Source: CAZFNQ01 sp964520375 (GTDB taxonomy: Bacteria; Patescibacteriota; Saccharimonadia; Saccharimonadales; JANWIN01). Taken from it: a stretch of 17,212 bases of DNA. Made by a program: the position numbers and the translations under genes. The notes under the pieces were generated by a model, which saw only the letters and a list, made by a program, of their open reading frames with translations, did no database searches and was not told the origin of the DNA. The stretch lies in assembly GCA_964520375.1 (NCBI GenBank), contig CAZFNQ010000011.1:1-17212 (forward strand), read 5' to 3'. Positions 5,853 to 12,960 of the stretch are shown in pieces; positions within the stretch are counted from its first letter, which is position 1; each line of letters starts with the position of its first letter.

Positions 5853-6220
5853 ACGCCTCAATTGGCCTAAAACCACGCCTAAGTGAAAAGTCATACGGAC
5901 TTAGCCAAGTTCGAAACACCTATGTATTTGATGTCCCGACTAATGCTAACAAGTTATCGGTGGCCGCTTCTGTGGCAGCTCAGTACGAAGTGACAGTAAT
6001 TAAGGTCAATATTGCCAACATTGGCGGCAAAGACAAACGGACGTTTTTAAACCGACGAGGCAAATTTGTACGTGGCACCCGCAGTGACGTAAAAAAGGCA
6101 TATGTAACTCTAAAAGAGGGTGATAAATTGCCAATCTTTGCAAGTGAGGAAGAAGCCGATGCCAAAGCCGAAAAAGCAGCTGAAAAAGCCGCTAAGAAAG
6201 CTGCCAAGGAGAAAACGTAA
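5849..6220 (+). CDS. rplW: 50S ribosomal protein L23
   Basis: L23 sits at the tunnel exit, where it docks trigger factor and SRP. The protein has 123 residues. The family start IGLKPRLSEKSYGLSQVRNTY is clear, followed by the VTVIKVNIANIGGKDKR segment, the extended loop and KKAYVTLKEGDKLPIF. After about residue 97 comes an added, charged Ala/Lys/Glu tail (EEEADAKAEKAAEKAAKKAA) that should be helical; it exceeds the usual family length. The ATG overlaps the rplD stop (ATGA); the stop shares one base with the rplB ATG, and AAGGAG in the last codons serves rplB. Confidence 0.96.
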   Translation: MNASIGLKPRLSEKSYGLSQVRNTYVFDVPTNANKLSVAASVAAQYEVTVIKVNIANIGGKDKRTFLNRRGKFVRGTRSDVKKAYVTLKEGDKLPIFASEEEADAKAEKAAEKAAKKAAKEKT

Positions 6221-7056
6221 TGCCAATACGCAGCTATAAACCAACAACTCCTGGCCAGCGCGGCATGACTACACAGGATTTACACGAAGTAACCACCCGT
6301 AAGCCATTGCGTTCACTACTAATAGCCAAGAAAGCTGGCAGTGGCCGCAATAACCAAGGCCGTATTACTGTTCGACACAAAGGTGGCGGGGTACGCCGTT
6401 TTTACCGTCTAGTTAACTTTGGTTTGCCAGCAGGCATAAGTGCTAAGATTGAGCAAATTGAATACGATCCTAACCGTAGCGCTAGGATTGCTAGAATTAA
6501 AGACGATCAAGGTGCTTATCACTATATTATTGCTGCTAAAGGTATGAAAGTTGGACATAAGATTGTTAGCGGCGAAGAAGTAGCTATAGAAAACGGCAAC
6601 CGCTTGCCGCTTAAGAATATACCAGTTGGTAGCACAATCTTCGCTATTGAGCTGCAGCCTGGCAAAGGAGCTCAATTGGCCCGTAGTGCCGGTACTAAAG
6701 CTCAATTACTGGCCAAAGAGGGCGATTATGCCCAGGTTAAACTGCCCAGTGGAGAAATTAGAATTGTGCCCTTGGAATGCATGGCCCATATAGGAAGTGT
6801 CGGGAATGAGCAACATCAGAATATCAAAATCGGTAAAGCCGGCCGTAATCGCCACAAAGGCATTAGGCCGACTGTTCGCGGCGTAGTTATGAATGCTGCA
6901 GACCACCCTCATGGTGGTGGTGATGGTGGCCGACACGGAACGGCAAAGGATCCACGAACGCCTTGGGGACAAAAGACTTTGGGCTACAAAACCCGCCGGC
7001 GCAAAAGTACTAATCGGTTTATTATCAGGAGCCGCCATGCGGCTAAAAGGAGATAA
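6220..7056 (+). CDS. rplB: 50S ribosomal protein L2
   Basis: L2 is needed for subunit association and peptidyl transfer. At 278 residues it has the normal length. Hallmarks are the start MPIRSYKPTTPGQRGMT, the RNA-binding part GRNNQGRITVRHKGGG, IEYDPNRSARIA, and the C-terminal PHGGGDGGRHGTAKDPRTPW motif, whose first His is the conserved one near the catalytic centre. The end KSTNRFIIRSRHAAKRR is basic. AAGGAG at 6206-6211 precedes the ATG by 8 bases. The gene after it is not rpsS, as in nearly all bacteria, but a small unknown ORF whose strong ribosome-binding site lies in the last rplB codons. Confidence 0.98.
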   Translation: MPIRSYKPTTPGQRGMTTQDLHEVTTRKPLRSLLIAKKAGSGRNNQGRITVRHKGGGVRRFYRLVNFGLPAGISAKIEQIEYDPNRSARIARIKDDQGAYHYIIAAKGMKVGHKIVSGEEVAIENGNRLPLKNIPVGSTIFAIELQPGKGAQLARSAGTKAQLLAKEGDYAQVKLPSGEIRIVPLECMAHIGSVGNEQHQNIKIGKAGRNRHKGIRPTVRGVVMNAADHPHGGGDGGRHGTAKDPRTPWGQKTLGYKTRRRKSTNRFIIRSRHAAKRR

Positions 7057-7058
7057 TT

Positions 7059-7304
7059 GTGGAGACCTTAGAACATAGACTACAGATTCGAGAAAATTGT
7101 CAGGCCGGCCATGAAGAAGGTGCCCGCCTATTGGCTTTGACGCCTGAAGCTGACCGATCAAGTCTGGAAGTTGCCGTTGCCAGGCGATTATTGAATAGTA
7201 AAGGCTACCAGCATAGCTATGAACAGGGAGTATGGTACGAAGTTAGCCGAACACCACTTTGTCTTGTTAGGGAACGTATTGAAATGAGGCAATTAAATGT
7301 CTAG
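7059..7304 (+). CDS. Unrecognised 81-residue protein inserted between rplB and rpsS
   Basis: This ORF interrupts the otherwise standard order rplB-rpsS. It starts with GTG at 7059, two bases after the rplB stop, behind a near-ideal AAGGAG (7047-7052) with 6 bases spacing, and ends with TAG at 7302-7304, overlapping the rpsS ATG by 8 bases. The product is soluble: an N-terminal helical part (VETLEHRLQIRENCQAGHEE), a middle helix (DRSSLEVAVARRLLNSKGYQ), then a probable short strand YEQGVWYEVSRTP and a basic end. It has two cysteines and no zinc motif. The rpsS ribosome-binding site (GAGG 7286-7289) lies inside it, so the two genes are probably coupled. I recognise no family; a lineage-specific ribosomal or assembly protein is a guess. 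Confidence 0.75.
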   Translation: METLEHRLQIRENCQAGHEEGARLLALTPEADRSSLEVAVARRLLNSKGYQHSYEQGVWYEVSRTPLCLVRERIEMRQLNV

Positions 7305-7575
7305 ATCACTTAAAAAAGGACCATTTATAGACCCTAAGCTTGCCAAAAAGGTAGCAGCGCTGGGCAATGAAGACCGGACCATTATTAAAACCTGGGCCCG
7401 GGCGTGCACGATTGCGCCAGAATTCGTAGGTCGTACGATTGCCGTTCATAACGGTAAGGTTCACGTGCCGGTATTTATCACGGAAAACATGGTTGGTCAC
7501 AAACTTGGCGAATTTTCTCCGACCCGTAAGTTCCGCAGCCACGGCGGCAAGCTAGCTAAATCGGAGGCCAAGTAA
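7297..7575 (+). CDS. rpsS: 30S ribosomal protein S19
   Basis: S19 lies in the 30S head and contacts the A-site finger. The protein has 92 residues, the normal length. The family sequence is obvious: MSRSLKKGPFIDPKLAKKV, TWARACTIAPEFVGRTIAVH and GHKLGEFSPTRKFRSHGGK. The ATG at 7297 lies inside the end of the preceding 81-residue ORF, 7 bases after GAGG (7286-7289). The TAA shares its last A with the rplV ATG, and the terminal Glu-Ala-Lys codons carry the rplV ribosome-binding site GGAGG (7563-7567). Confidence 0.98.
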   Translation: MSRSLKKGPFIDPKLAKKVAALGNEDRTIIKTWARACTIAPEFVGRTIAVHNGKVHVPVFITENMVGHKLGEFSPTRKFRSHGGKLAKSEAK

Positions 7576-7958
7576 TGCCTGTTAAAGCTATAGCTAGGGG
7601 AGTCCGAATGAGCCCCCGCAAAGTTGGTGTAGTGGCCGGTTTGGTACGCGGTCACAGCGTTGAGGATGCTTTGACCATACTTGAACATACTCCTCGTCGC
7701 TCAGCCCAGCCTGTGAAAAAGGTAATTGAAAGTGCCCGAGCTAACGCTGATCACAATCATAATCTGCGTCCGGAGACACTGAAGATTGTATCAATAAGTG
7801 TAACTCCGGGCCCCAGCCTAAAACGGGCACGACCAGCCGCCCGAGGTAGAGCCCTGCCTTTCCAACGTCGTTCAGCGCATATTTATGTAGTCGTAGACGG
7901 CGATAAACGCCAGCCTAAAAAACCGGCTGCGACAACAGCTAAAAAGGAGGCCAAGTAA
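7575..7958 (+). CDS. rplV: 50S ribosomal protein L22
   Basis: L22 spans the 50S subunit, its beta-hairpin lining the exit tunnel beside L4. The protein has 127 residues. Visible are AIARGVRMSPRKVGVVAGLV, the ALTILEHTPRRSAQPVKKVI segment and the hairpin region PSLKRARPAARGRALPFQRR followed by SAHIYVVV. A short basic tail (KRQPKKPAATTAKKEAK) follows the usual end. The tail's Lys-Glu-Ala codons contain AAGGAGG (7944-7950), the ribosome-binding site of rpsC, 7 bases before its ATG. Start and stop share single bases with neighbours. Confidence 0.97.
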   Translation: MPVKAIARGVRMSPRKVGVVAGLVRGHSVEDALTILEHTPRRSAQPVKKVIESARANADHNHNLRPETLKIVSISVTPGPSLKRARPAARGRALPFQRRSAHIYVVVDGDKRQPKKPAATTAKKEAK

Positions 7959-8587
7959 TGGGACAAAAAGTTAACCCTATTAGCATGCGCCTACAAGTTA
8001 ACAAAGATTGGCGGAGCAAGTGGTTCGCCAATAAACGTGAATACGCTAAATACTTAAGCCAGGACTTGTCCGTCAGGAAGCTAATACAAGACAAACTTGG
8101 ATCAAGAGCCGCTATTAACAAGGTGGACATTGAACGCTCACCCAATTTAGTAACTATTACTATTAACACCGCCAAAGCTGGTGTGGTGATTGGCCGGGGC
8201 GGCACCGGTGCTCAGGAACTTAAAACTGACATTGAAAAGATATATAACGTACCAACCAGAGTAAACATAGAGGAAGTTAAGAAACCTGAACTGCACGCTA
8301 AGCTAGTGGCCGAAAACATCGCCCACCAACTGGAGCGACGAATATCCTTCCGCCGAGCCGTTAAGCAATCAGCGGCAGCTACAATGCGAGCCGGTGCCAA
8401 GGGAGTCCGTGTACAAGTCTCCGGACGATTAAACGGCGCCGAAATGTCAAGGCGTGAAAAAGAAGTGGCCGGCAGCGTGCCGCTACATACCATTCGAGCT
8501 GATGTCGATTATGCCCAAATTGACGCCCATACCGTGGCTGGCATTATTGGGGTAAAAGTCTGGATATATAAGGGAGAGGTTGCCTAA
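7958..8587 (+). CDS. rpsC: 30S ribosomal protein S3
   Basis: S3 lies at the mRNA entry of the 30S subunit and takes part in helicase action. The protein has 209 residues. The start MGQKVNPISMRL, the KH domain with VVIGRGGTGAQELK (the GxxG loop), the RRAVKQSAAATMRAGAKGVR segment and the C-terminal HTVAGIIGVKVWIYKGEVA are all typical. It stops right after the last beta-strand: the basic tail seen in E. coli S3 after KVWIFKGE is missing, so this is a short form. A strong AAGGAGG stands 7 bases before the start. Confidence 0.98.
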   Translation: MGQKVNPISMRLQVNKDWRSKWFANKREYAKYLSQDLSVRKLIQDKLGSRAAINKVDIERSPNLVTITINTAKAGVVIGRGGTGAQELKTDIEKIYNVPTRVNIEEVKKPELHAKLVAENIAHQLERRISFRRAVKQSAAATMRAGAKGVRVQVSGRLNGAEMSRREKEVAGSVPLHTIRADVDYAQIDAHTVAGIIGVKVWIYKGEVA

Positions 8588-8588
8588 G

Positions 8589-9002
8589 ATGTTAATGCCA
8601 AAGCGCCAAAAATACCGCAAGGTCAGAAAAGGACGCATAACTGGTGTTGCTACTAGTGGCGACTATGTCGCTTTTGGCGATTATGCCTTGCAATCACTTG
8701 GCTCAGAACGTATAACCGCTCGTCAAATTGAGGCAGCCCGTCAGGCTATGACTCGCTACGTTAAACGCGGTGGCAAAATATGGATCAGAATATTTCCCCA
8801 TATTCCAGTTACTAGAAAACCCCAGGACGTTAAGATGGGCAGCGGCAAAGGCAACCCAGAATTTTATGTAGCTAAAGTCCGACCTGGAACCGTACTGTTT
8901 GAAATGCAAGGCGTCAGCGAGGAAGTCGCTCGTGAGGCCATGCGTTTAGCCGCCCATAAACTACCGGTCAAGACGAAGTTCTTTGTTAAGGAAGAGGTCT
9001 AG
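8589..9002 (+). CDS. rplP: 50S ribosomal protein L16
   Basis: L16 lies near the A site and helps position tRNA and recycling factor. The protein has 137 residues from ATG 8589, matching the family start MLQPKR as MLMPKRQKYRKVRKG. A TTG at 8580 is in frame but overlaps rpsC and adds residues the family lacks. Typical parts are RQIEAARQAMTRYVKRGGKI and the C-terminal VAREAMRLAAHKLPVKTKF. At the loop normally reading (V/T)RMG(K/S)GKG it has VKMGSGKG: the Arg equivalent to E. coli Arg81, which reaches towards the peptidyl transferase centre, is Lys. GAGG (8576-8579) precedes the start by 9 bases. Confidence 0.97.
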   Translation: MLMPKRQKYRKVRKGRITGVATSGDYVAFGDYALQSLGSERITARQIEAARQAMTRYVKRGGKIWIRIFPHIPVTRKPQDVKMGSGKGNPEFYVAKVRPGTVLFEMQGVSEEVAREAMRLAAHKLPVKTKFFVKEEV

Positions 9003-9006
9003 CATT

Positions 9007-9207
9007 ATGAAGATCGCTGAAATACGCAAATTAAGCACAGCCGAACTGGCCACCCAAAGCACCAAGCTGCGTGAGGAAATTGTCAGTTTGAGGCGAAGTC
9101 TGTACGGCGGTGAGACCCAAAACGTACGTATTCTTCGCTATAAGCGCAAAGACTTAGCGCGTATGTTGACCGTCCTGAGCGAACAACTGGCTAAGGAGAA
9201 AATCTAA
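9007..9207 (+). CDS. rpmC: 50S ribosomal protein L29
   Basis: L29 is a small two-helix protein next to the tunnel exit. The product from ATG 9007 is 66 residues, the normal size; an in-frame start at 8983 would overlap rplP and is not supported. The form MKIAEIRKLSTAELATQSTK, LREEIVSLRRSLYGGE, then VRILRYKRKDLARMLTVLSE fits the family. Its last codons (AAG GAG, Lys-Glu) are the ribosome-binding site of rpsQ (9193-9198), and its TAA shares a base with the rpsQ ATG. Confidence 0.94.
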   Translation: MKIAEIRKLSTAELATQSTKLREEIVSLRRSLYGGETQNVRILRYKRKDLARMLTVLSEQLAKEKI

Positions 9208-9518
9208 TGGCTAGGATGCTAATCGGTATAGTCTCCTCAAATAAAGCCGATAAAACTATTTCCGTGCTGGTTCAAGACCATAAAACCCATCCGATTTATA
9301 AGAAACAGTACCTGGTATCGAAGCGCTATTTAGCTCATGATGCCAAAAATGAAGCTCAGGTCGGTGATAAAGTCTCAATTGTCGAATGCCGGCCACTCAG
9401 TGCCCGTAAGCGCCACCAATTGTCTAAGATTATTGAACGACCACTAATCCGCGAGGAACAATCGGTTGACGTGATTACAGCAGAAGAGCAGCCTGAACCA
9501 GAGATGGAGAAGTCATGA
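9207..9518 (+). CDS. rpsQ: 30S ribosomal protein S17
   Basis: S17 is an OB-fold, early-binding 30S protein. The product has 103 residues against about 84 in E. coli. The OB core is clear: MLIGIVSSNKADKTISVLVQ, HPIYKKQYLVSKRYLAHDA, VGDKVSIVECRPLSARKRH then LSKIIERPL. The excess is an acidic tail of about 20 residues (EEQSVDVITAEEQPEPEMEK). AAGGAG (9193-9198) lies 8 bases before the ATG, and the TGA overlaps the rplN ATG. Confidence 0.96.
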   Translation: MARMLIGIVSSNKADKTISVLVQDHKTHPIYKKQYLVSKRYLAHDAKNEAQVGDKVSIVECRPLSARKRHQLSKIIERPLIREEQSVDVITAEEQPEPEMEKS

Positions 9519-9883
9519 TACAGCAAGAATCCAGATTACTGGTTACAGATAACAGCGGGGCTAAAGAAATTCTTTGCATCCGCGTTTTGGGTGGTAGCCG
9601 CCGTCGTTACGCCCGGGTTGGTGATGTGATTGTAGCCAGCGTTAAACAAGCAAACCCTAGCGGCAATGTTAAACGAAAGACGATTGTAAAGGCTGTAATT
9701 GTTAGAACCCGCTCGCCGATAAAGCGCCGCGATGGCTCAATCATCAAGTTTGACGATAACGCCGCGGTAATAATTGGCGACGATAAGCTCCCCAGAGGCA
9801 CACGTATTTTTGGGCCAGTGCCGCGCGAACTGCGTGACGCTGGCTATAGCAAGATTATTTCCCTGGCTCCGGAGGTTCTATGA
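9515..9883 (+). CDS. rplN: 50S ribosomal protein L14
   Basis: L14 is a beta-barrel at the subunit interface, contacted by silencing factor RsfS. The protein has 122 residues, exactly the common length. MIQQESRLLVTDNSGAKEIL, CIRVLGGSRRRYARVGDVIV, SGNVKRKTIVKAVIVRTR and the C-terminal GTRIFGPVPRELRDAGYSKI are all canonical. ATGA overlaps join it to rpsQ upstream and rplX downstream; GGAGG (9871-9875) in its last codons serves rplX. Confidence 0.98.
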   Translation: MIQQESRLLVTDNSGAKEILCIRVLGGSRRRYARVGDVIVASVKQANPSGNVKRKTIVKAVIVRTRSPIKRRDGSIIKFDDNAAVIIGDDKLPRGTRIFGPVPRELRDAGYSKIISLAPEVL

Positions 9884-10215
9884 ACGATAAACAAATATAC
9901 AAGATTCGCTTAAAAGTCGGTGATAACGTTATGGTACGCTCTGGTAAGTACAAAGGCAAAACCGGCAAAGTCAGCTCCGTCCATCCTAGTCTCAATAAGG
10001 TCACGGTGGAAGGAATCAATATAGTCAAGAAACACCAAAAAGCTAATCGGGAGCGACCCAGTGGTGGCATAATTGAAATCACCAAGCCAATTTGGGTAGG
10101 CAAAGTCGGTATTGTCGGTCCAACTTCTAAAAAACCTAGCCGCATTGGTTACAAAGTAAGCAAAGAAGGCGCTAAAAGTAGAGTCTATCGACCAACTGGC
10201 AAGGAGATAAAGTAA
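9880..10215 (+). CDS. rplX: 50S ribosomal protein L24
   Basis: L24 is an assembly initiator with a KOW domain. The protein has 111 residues. The KOW motif is KVGDNVMVRSGKYKGKTGKV (about residues 11-30), followed by the second half with GGIIEITKPIWVGKVGIVGP and SRIGYKVSKEGAKSRVYRP. The CxxC pairs found in some L24 proteins are absent. The ATG overlaps the rplN stop (ATGA), 4 bases after GGAGG. The last codons carry AAGGAG (10201-10206), 8 bases before the rplE start, and TAATG joins the two genes. Confidence 0.97.
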   Translation: MNDKQIYKIRLKVGDNVMVRSGKYKGKTGKVSSVHPSLNKVTVEGINIVKKHQKANRERPSGGIIEITKPIWVGKVGIVGPTSKKPSRIGYKVSKEGAKSRVYRPTGKEIK

Positions 10216-10820
10216 TGACTACTTCAACTGCTATCGTACCAGCTCGCTTAAAGCAGCTTTACAACGACTCTTTGGGCAAGCAGCTGAAAGACCAACTGGG
10301 TCTTGGTAATGTCAACCAGGCGCCGAAGCTCGAGAAAATAGTCATTAATGTTGGCTTGGGGCGAGCTAAGGACGATAAAAAGCTCATGGAAGTTGCTACC
10401 AACACGCTTCTTAAAATTACCGGTCAAAAGCCGATACAAACCACTGCTAAAAAGTCGATAGCATCTTTTAAATTGCGCGAAGGCAATAAAATTGGCTTAA
10501 AAGTTACACTACGGGCGGAGAGAATGTATGAATTTATGGACCGGTTTATTAATATAGTATTACCTCGCCTCCGAGATTTTCATGGGGTTAGCCGAACAGC
10601 CTTTGATAAAAGCGGTAACTACAGCATAGGCCTGCCAGACCAGTCTGTTTTTGCCGAGCTAAGCTTTGACGAAACCACCACGGTGCACGGCTTACAGGTA
10701 ATTTTTGTAATCAAGTCTGACGGCCCCGAGCATTCCAGGGCCCTACTTGAAAAATTTGGAATGCCCTTTGAGAAACTTCCAAATGAGCCGATTGAAAAGA
10801 ATAATAAGGAGGCCAAATAA
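10215..10820 (+). CDS. rplE: 50S ribosomal protein L5
   Basis: L5 binds 5S rRNA and contacts the P-site tRNA. The protein has 201 residues, slightly longer than the 178-180 common form, with extra residues at both ends. Hallmarks are PKLEKIVINVGLGRAKDD, TGQKPIQTTAKKSIASFKLR, GNKIGLKVTLRAERMYEFMD, LPRLRDFHGVSRTAFDKSGN and YSIGLPDQSVFAEL. The end NKEAK contains AAGGAGG (10806-10812), the ribosome-binding site of rpsN, 9 bases before its ATG. Confidence 0.97.
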   Translation: MTTSTAIVPARLKQLYNDSLGKQLKDQLGLGNVNQAPKLEKIVINVGLGRAKDDKKLMEVATNTLLKITGQKPIQTTAKKSIASFKLREGNKIGLKVTLRAERMYEFMDRFINIVLPRLRDFHGVSRTAFDKSGNYSIGLPDQSVFAELSFDETTTVHGLQVIFVIKSDGPEHSRALLEKFGMPFEKLPNEPIEKNNKEAK

Positions 10821-10821
10821 G

Positions 10822-11091
10822 ATGGCTAAGAAATCTATCATTGCCCGTGACTTAAAACGCCAGAAGATGATTAAGCAATACGCCGCTAAGCGGGCTCAGT
10901 TAAAAGAGCTTGGTGATCAGGTCGGCCTGCATATGCTGCCGAGGAACTCATCACCAACCCGCTGGAAGAATCGTTGCCAGGAAACTGGACGACCACGCGG
11001 TTATATGCGTACTTTTGGCTTATCACGAATTTCATTCAGGGAACACGCCAGCAAAGGTGAAATCCCAGGCATAACCAAATCAAGCTGGTAA
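10822..11091 (+). CDS. rpsN: 30S ribosomal protein S14, zinc-free form
   Basis: S14 is a 30S head protein. The product from ATG 10822 has 89 residues and starts MAKKSIIARDLKRQKMI; a longer in-frame start at 10747 would lie inside rplE and is rejected. The C-terminal half LPRNSSPTRWKNRCQETGRP, then RGYMRTFGLSRISFREHASK and GEIPGITKSSW, matches the E. coli-like form. The two CxxC pairs of the short zinc-binding S14 are absent; the only Cys is the one before QETGRP. The strong AAGGAGG at 10806-10812 supports the start. Confidence 0.97.
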   Translation: MAKKSIIARDLKRQKMIKQYAAKRAQLKELGDQVGLHMLPRNSSPTRWKNRCQETGRPRGYMRTFGLSRISFREHASKGEIPGITKSSW

Positions 11092-11107
11092 GAAAGGAGA
11101 CAATGCA

Positions 11108-11509
11108 ATGACAACCACAACTACAGACCCAATCGCCGACATGCTTTCGAGAATTCGTAATGCTATTGCTGTCAATCACTCAGAAGTCTCTTTACCGCAC
11201 TCAAAAATTAAGGAATCTGTCGCTAAAGTTTTGAAAGCCAACAATTTCGTGGATGATGTCAGCGTAGAAAAGGGATTAGTCGGTAAGGCTTTGAAAGTAA
11301 CAATTAACAACCCTGACCAAAATGCCCGGATAACAGAAATCGTGCGGCTTAGTAAACCCGGCCGGCGCCATTACGCCAGCGCTTCTCGGATGCCAAAGGT
11401 TAAGCAGGGCCGTGGTATTGTGATAGTCTCAACCTCACAAGGAGTTATGACCGGCTCCCAGGCCGCTTCAAAAAAAGTTGGCGGAGAGTTAATCTGCAAG
11501 GTTTATTAG
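11108..11509 (+). CDS. rpsH: 30S ribosomal protein S8
   Basis: S8 is an early 16S rRNA binder; in E. coli it represses the spc operon. The protein has 133 residues. DPIADMLSRIRNAIAVNHSE, the middle RLSKPGRRHYASASRMPKVK and the C-terminal GRGIVIVSTSQGVMTGSQA with GGELICKVY are typical; the SxSxGxMT rRNA-binding loop is present as STSQGVMT. AAGGAG (11094-11099) lies 8 bases before ATG 11108. A second ATG at 11103 is out of frame and stops after one codon. Confidence 0.97.
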   Translation: MTTTTTDPIADMLSRIRNAIAVNHSEVSLPHSKIKESVAKVLKANNFVDDVSVEKGLVGKALKVTINNPDQNARITEIVRLSKPGRRHYASASRMPKVKQGRGIVIVSTSQGVMTGSQAASKKVGGELICKVY

Positions 11510-11510
11510 T

Positions 11511-12050
11511 ATGAGTAGAATAGGCAAACAACCAATTAAAATACCAGCTAGCGTCAGTATTACTATTGATCGTGGAGCCGTTGAGGTAAAAGGCACCAAA
11601 GGTAGCCTTAGCCAGTTTGCTATGCCAGGGATTTCTATTAAACAAGAAGACGACAATCTAATTGTCAGTCGAGCCAACGACGATCCAAAAGTCCGGTCCA
11701 AACACGGTTTAATGCGCTCTCTTCTGAGCAATATGGTCAGCGGTGTCAGCGAAGGCTTCAGCAAGCAGCTAGAAATTAACGGTGTCGGCTACCGCGTTAG
11801 CATGGCTGGAGCCGATCTAAAGCTCAACGTTGGCTTTTCGCACGATGTTACCTATAAAATACCGCCCGGAGTAACCGCCAGCATTGATCAAAATATAATT
11901 ACCATCAGCGGCATCAACAAACAACAAGTCGGTCAGGTAGCAGCTGAAATTCGGGCCCTTAAAAAGCCCGAACCTTATAAGGGCAAAGGCATCAAGTATG
12001 TTGGCGAGCGCATAATCCGCAAAAGCGGTAAATCAGGTAAGGAAAAGTAG
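11511..12050 (+). CDS. rplF: 50S ribosomal protein L6
   Basis: L6 lies near the factor-binding site and the sarcin-ricin loop. The protein has 179 residues, normal for the family, with two similar domains. The start MSRIGKQPIKIPASVSITI, the segment VEVKGTKGSLSQ, the domain junction RSLLSNMVSGVSEGFSKQLE and NGVGYR, and the C-terminal signature PEPYKGKGIKYVGERIIRKS are unmistakable. It follows rpsH by one base, with AAGG (11498-11501) as a weak ribosome-binding site. Confidence 0.98.
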   Translation: MSRIGKQPIKIPASVSITIDRGAVEVKGTKGSLSQFAMPGISIKQEDDNLIVSRANDDPKVRSKHGLMRSLLSNMVSGVSEGFSKQLEINGVGYRVSMAGADLKLNVGFSHDVTYKIPPGVTASIDQNIITISGINKQQVGQVAAEIRALKKPEPYKGKGIKYVGERIIRKSGKSGKEK

Positions 12051-12056
12051 GCTATT

Positions 12057-12413
12057 ATGAATAATCTTGAACACAAATTAAACAATCATGCCGTCCGCCG
12101 GGCTCGGGTCAGAGCGGTAATTAGCGGTACTCGTCAACGACCGCGTCTAAATGTTAATATCAGCAATCGCCACATCACTGCCCAGATAATCGATGACACA
12201 TCTGGCAATACGTTGCTGTCAATAACTACTGTCGGTAGTAAATCTGCCACCGGCACCATGACTGACCGAGCCATTTGGATCGGTACAGAAGTTGGTAAAC
12301 GGGCTAAGTCCGCTAAAATTAAGCGAGTCGTTTTTGACCGAGGTGGGCATTTGTACCATGGCCGCGTTAAAGCCCTGGCCGATGCTGCTCGTAAATCAGG
12401 ACTGGAGTTTTAA
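12057..12413 (+). CDS. rplR: 50S ribosomal protein L18
   Basis: L18 binds 5S rRNA with L5. The protein has 118 residues, the usual size. The rRNA-binding segment RARVRAVISGTRQRPRLNVN, the SNRHITAQIIDDTSGNTLLS strand and the C-terminal VVFDRGGHLYHGRVKALADA with ARKSGLEF are family signatures. It lies between rplF (6-base gap) and rpsE (1-base gap), with no strong ribosome-binding site visible, so it probably depends on coupling. Confidence 0.97.
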   Translation: MNNLEHKLNNHAVRRARVRAVISGTRQRPRLNVNISNRHITAQIIDDTSGNTLLSITTVGSKSATGTMTDRAIWIGTEVGKRAKSAKIKRVVFDRGGHLYHGRVKALADAARKSGLEF

Positions 12414-12414
12414 T

Positions 12415-12960
12415 ATGGCCAATAGACCAATAACAATGCCAAGGCGTGAACAGACAGCAGAAGAAAAGCAGTTTGATGAGCGAGTGGTTCATATCGACCG
12501 AGTAGCCCGGGTTGTTAAAGGCGGCCGTCGTTTCCGATTCCGTGCCCTGGTTGTACTGGGCGATCACAAAAACAAGGTTGGAGTTGGCTCGGCAAAGGGT
12601 GCCGACGTTACAGCGGCAGTCACCAAGGCTGTAGACATAGCCAAAAAGAACATGATTACACTATCAATCTACAACGATACTTTGCCACACGAGGCTGAAG
12701 CTCGGGTAAGCGGCTCGCATATCTTAATAAAACCAGCTAGTCCCGGTACCGGGTTAATTGCTGGCGGAGTAGTCCGCACCATCTTGGAAGTTGGTGGTAT
12801 TAGTAACGCCCTGAGCAAGTCATTAGGCTCATCTAATAAGACCAACACAGCCTATGCTACCCTAAAAGCCCTGCAGAGTATGGTGCCAGCTAAACATTGG
12901 GTTACTACCACAGCTAATAAACGACCTGCCAACAAGACAGTTGTTAAGAAGGCTCCGTAA
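12415..12960 (+). CDS. rpsE: 30S ribosomal protein S5
   Basis: S5 sits at the mRNA entry channel and contributes to decoding accuracy. The product from ATG 12415 has 181 residues; an in-frame start at 12292 would lie inside rplR and is rejected. The double-stranded RNA-binding part ERVVHIDRVARVVKGGRRFR, the segment FRALVVLGDHKNKVGVGSAK and the C-terminal KPASPGTGLIAGGVVRTILE are clear. The tail after NTAYATLKALQSM is basic. Its TAA overlaps the rplO ATG by one base: rpmD (L30), normally found here, is absent. Confidence 0.97.
   Translation: MANRPITMPRREQTAEEKQFDERVVHIDRVARVVKGGRRFRFRALVVLGDHKNKVGVGSAKGADVTAAVTKAVDIAKKNMITLSIYNDTLPHEAEARVSGSHILIKPASPGTGLIAGGVVRTILEVGGISNALSKSLGSSNKTNTAYATLKALQSMVPAKHWVTTTANKRPANKTVVKKAP

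Noticed and set aside
8580..8588. TTG start for rplP
   Set aside because: It overlaps rpsC and adds residues absent from the family; ATG 8589 gives the canonical MLxPKR start.
8983..9006. Upstream start for rpmC
   Set aside because: It lies inside rplP and adds eight residues not found in L29; ATG 9007 gives the normal length.
10747..10821. Upstream start for rpsN
   Set aside because: It lies inside rplE; ATG 10822 has AAGGAGG at good spacing and matches the S14 N-terminus.
11103..11111. ATG CAA TGA before rpsH as a coupled mini-ORF
   Set aside because: It is only three bases from AAGGAG, while the true ATG 11108 is eight bases from it; most likely chance.
12292..12414. Upstream start for rpsE
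   Set aside because: It lies inside rplR in another frame; S5 homology begins after ATG 12415.
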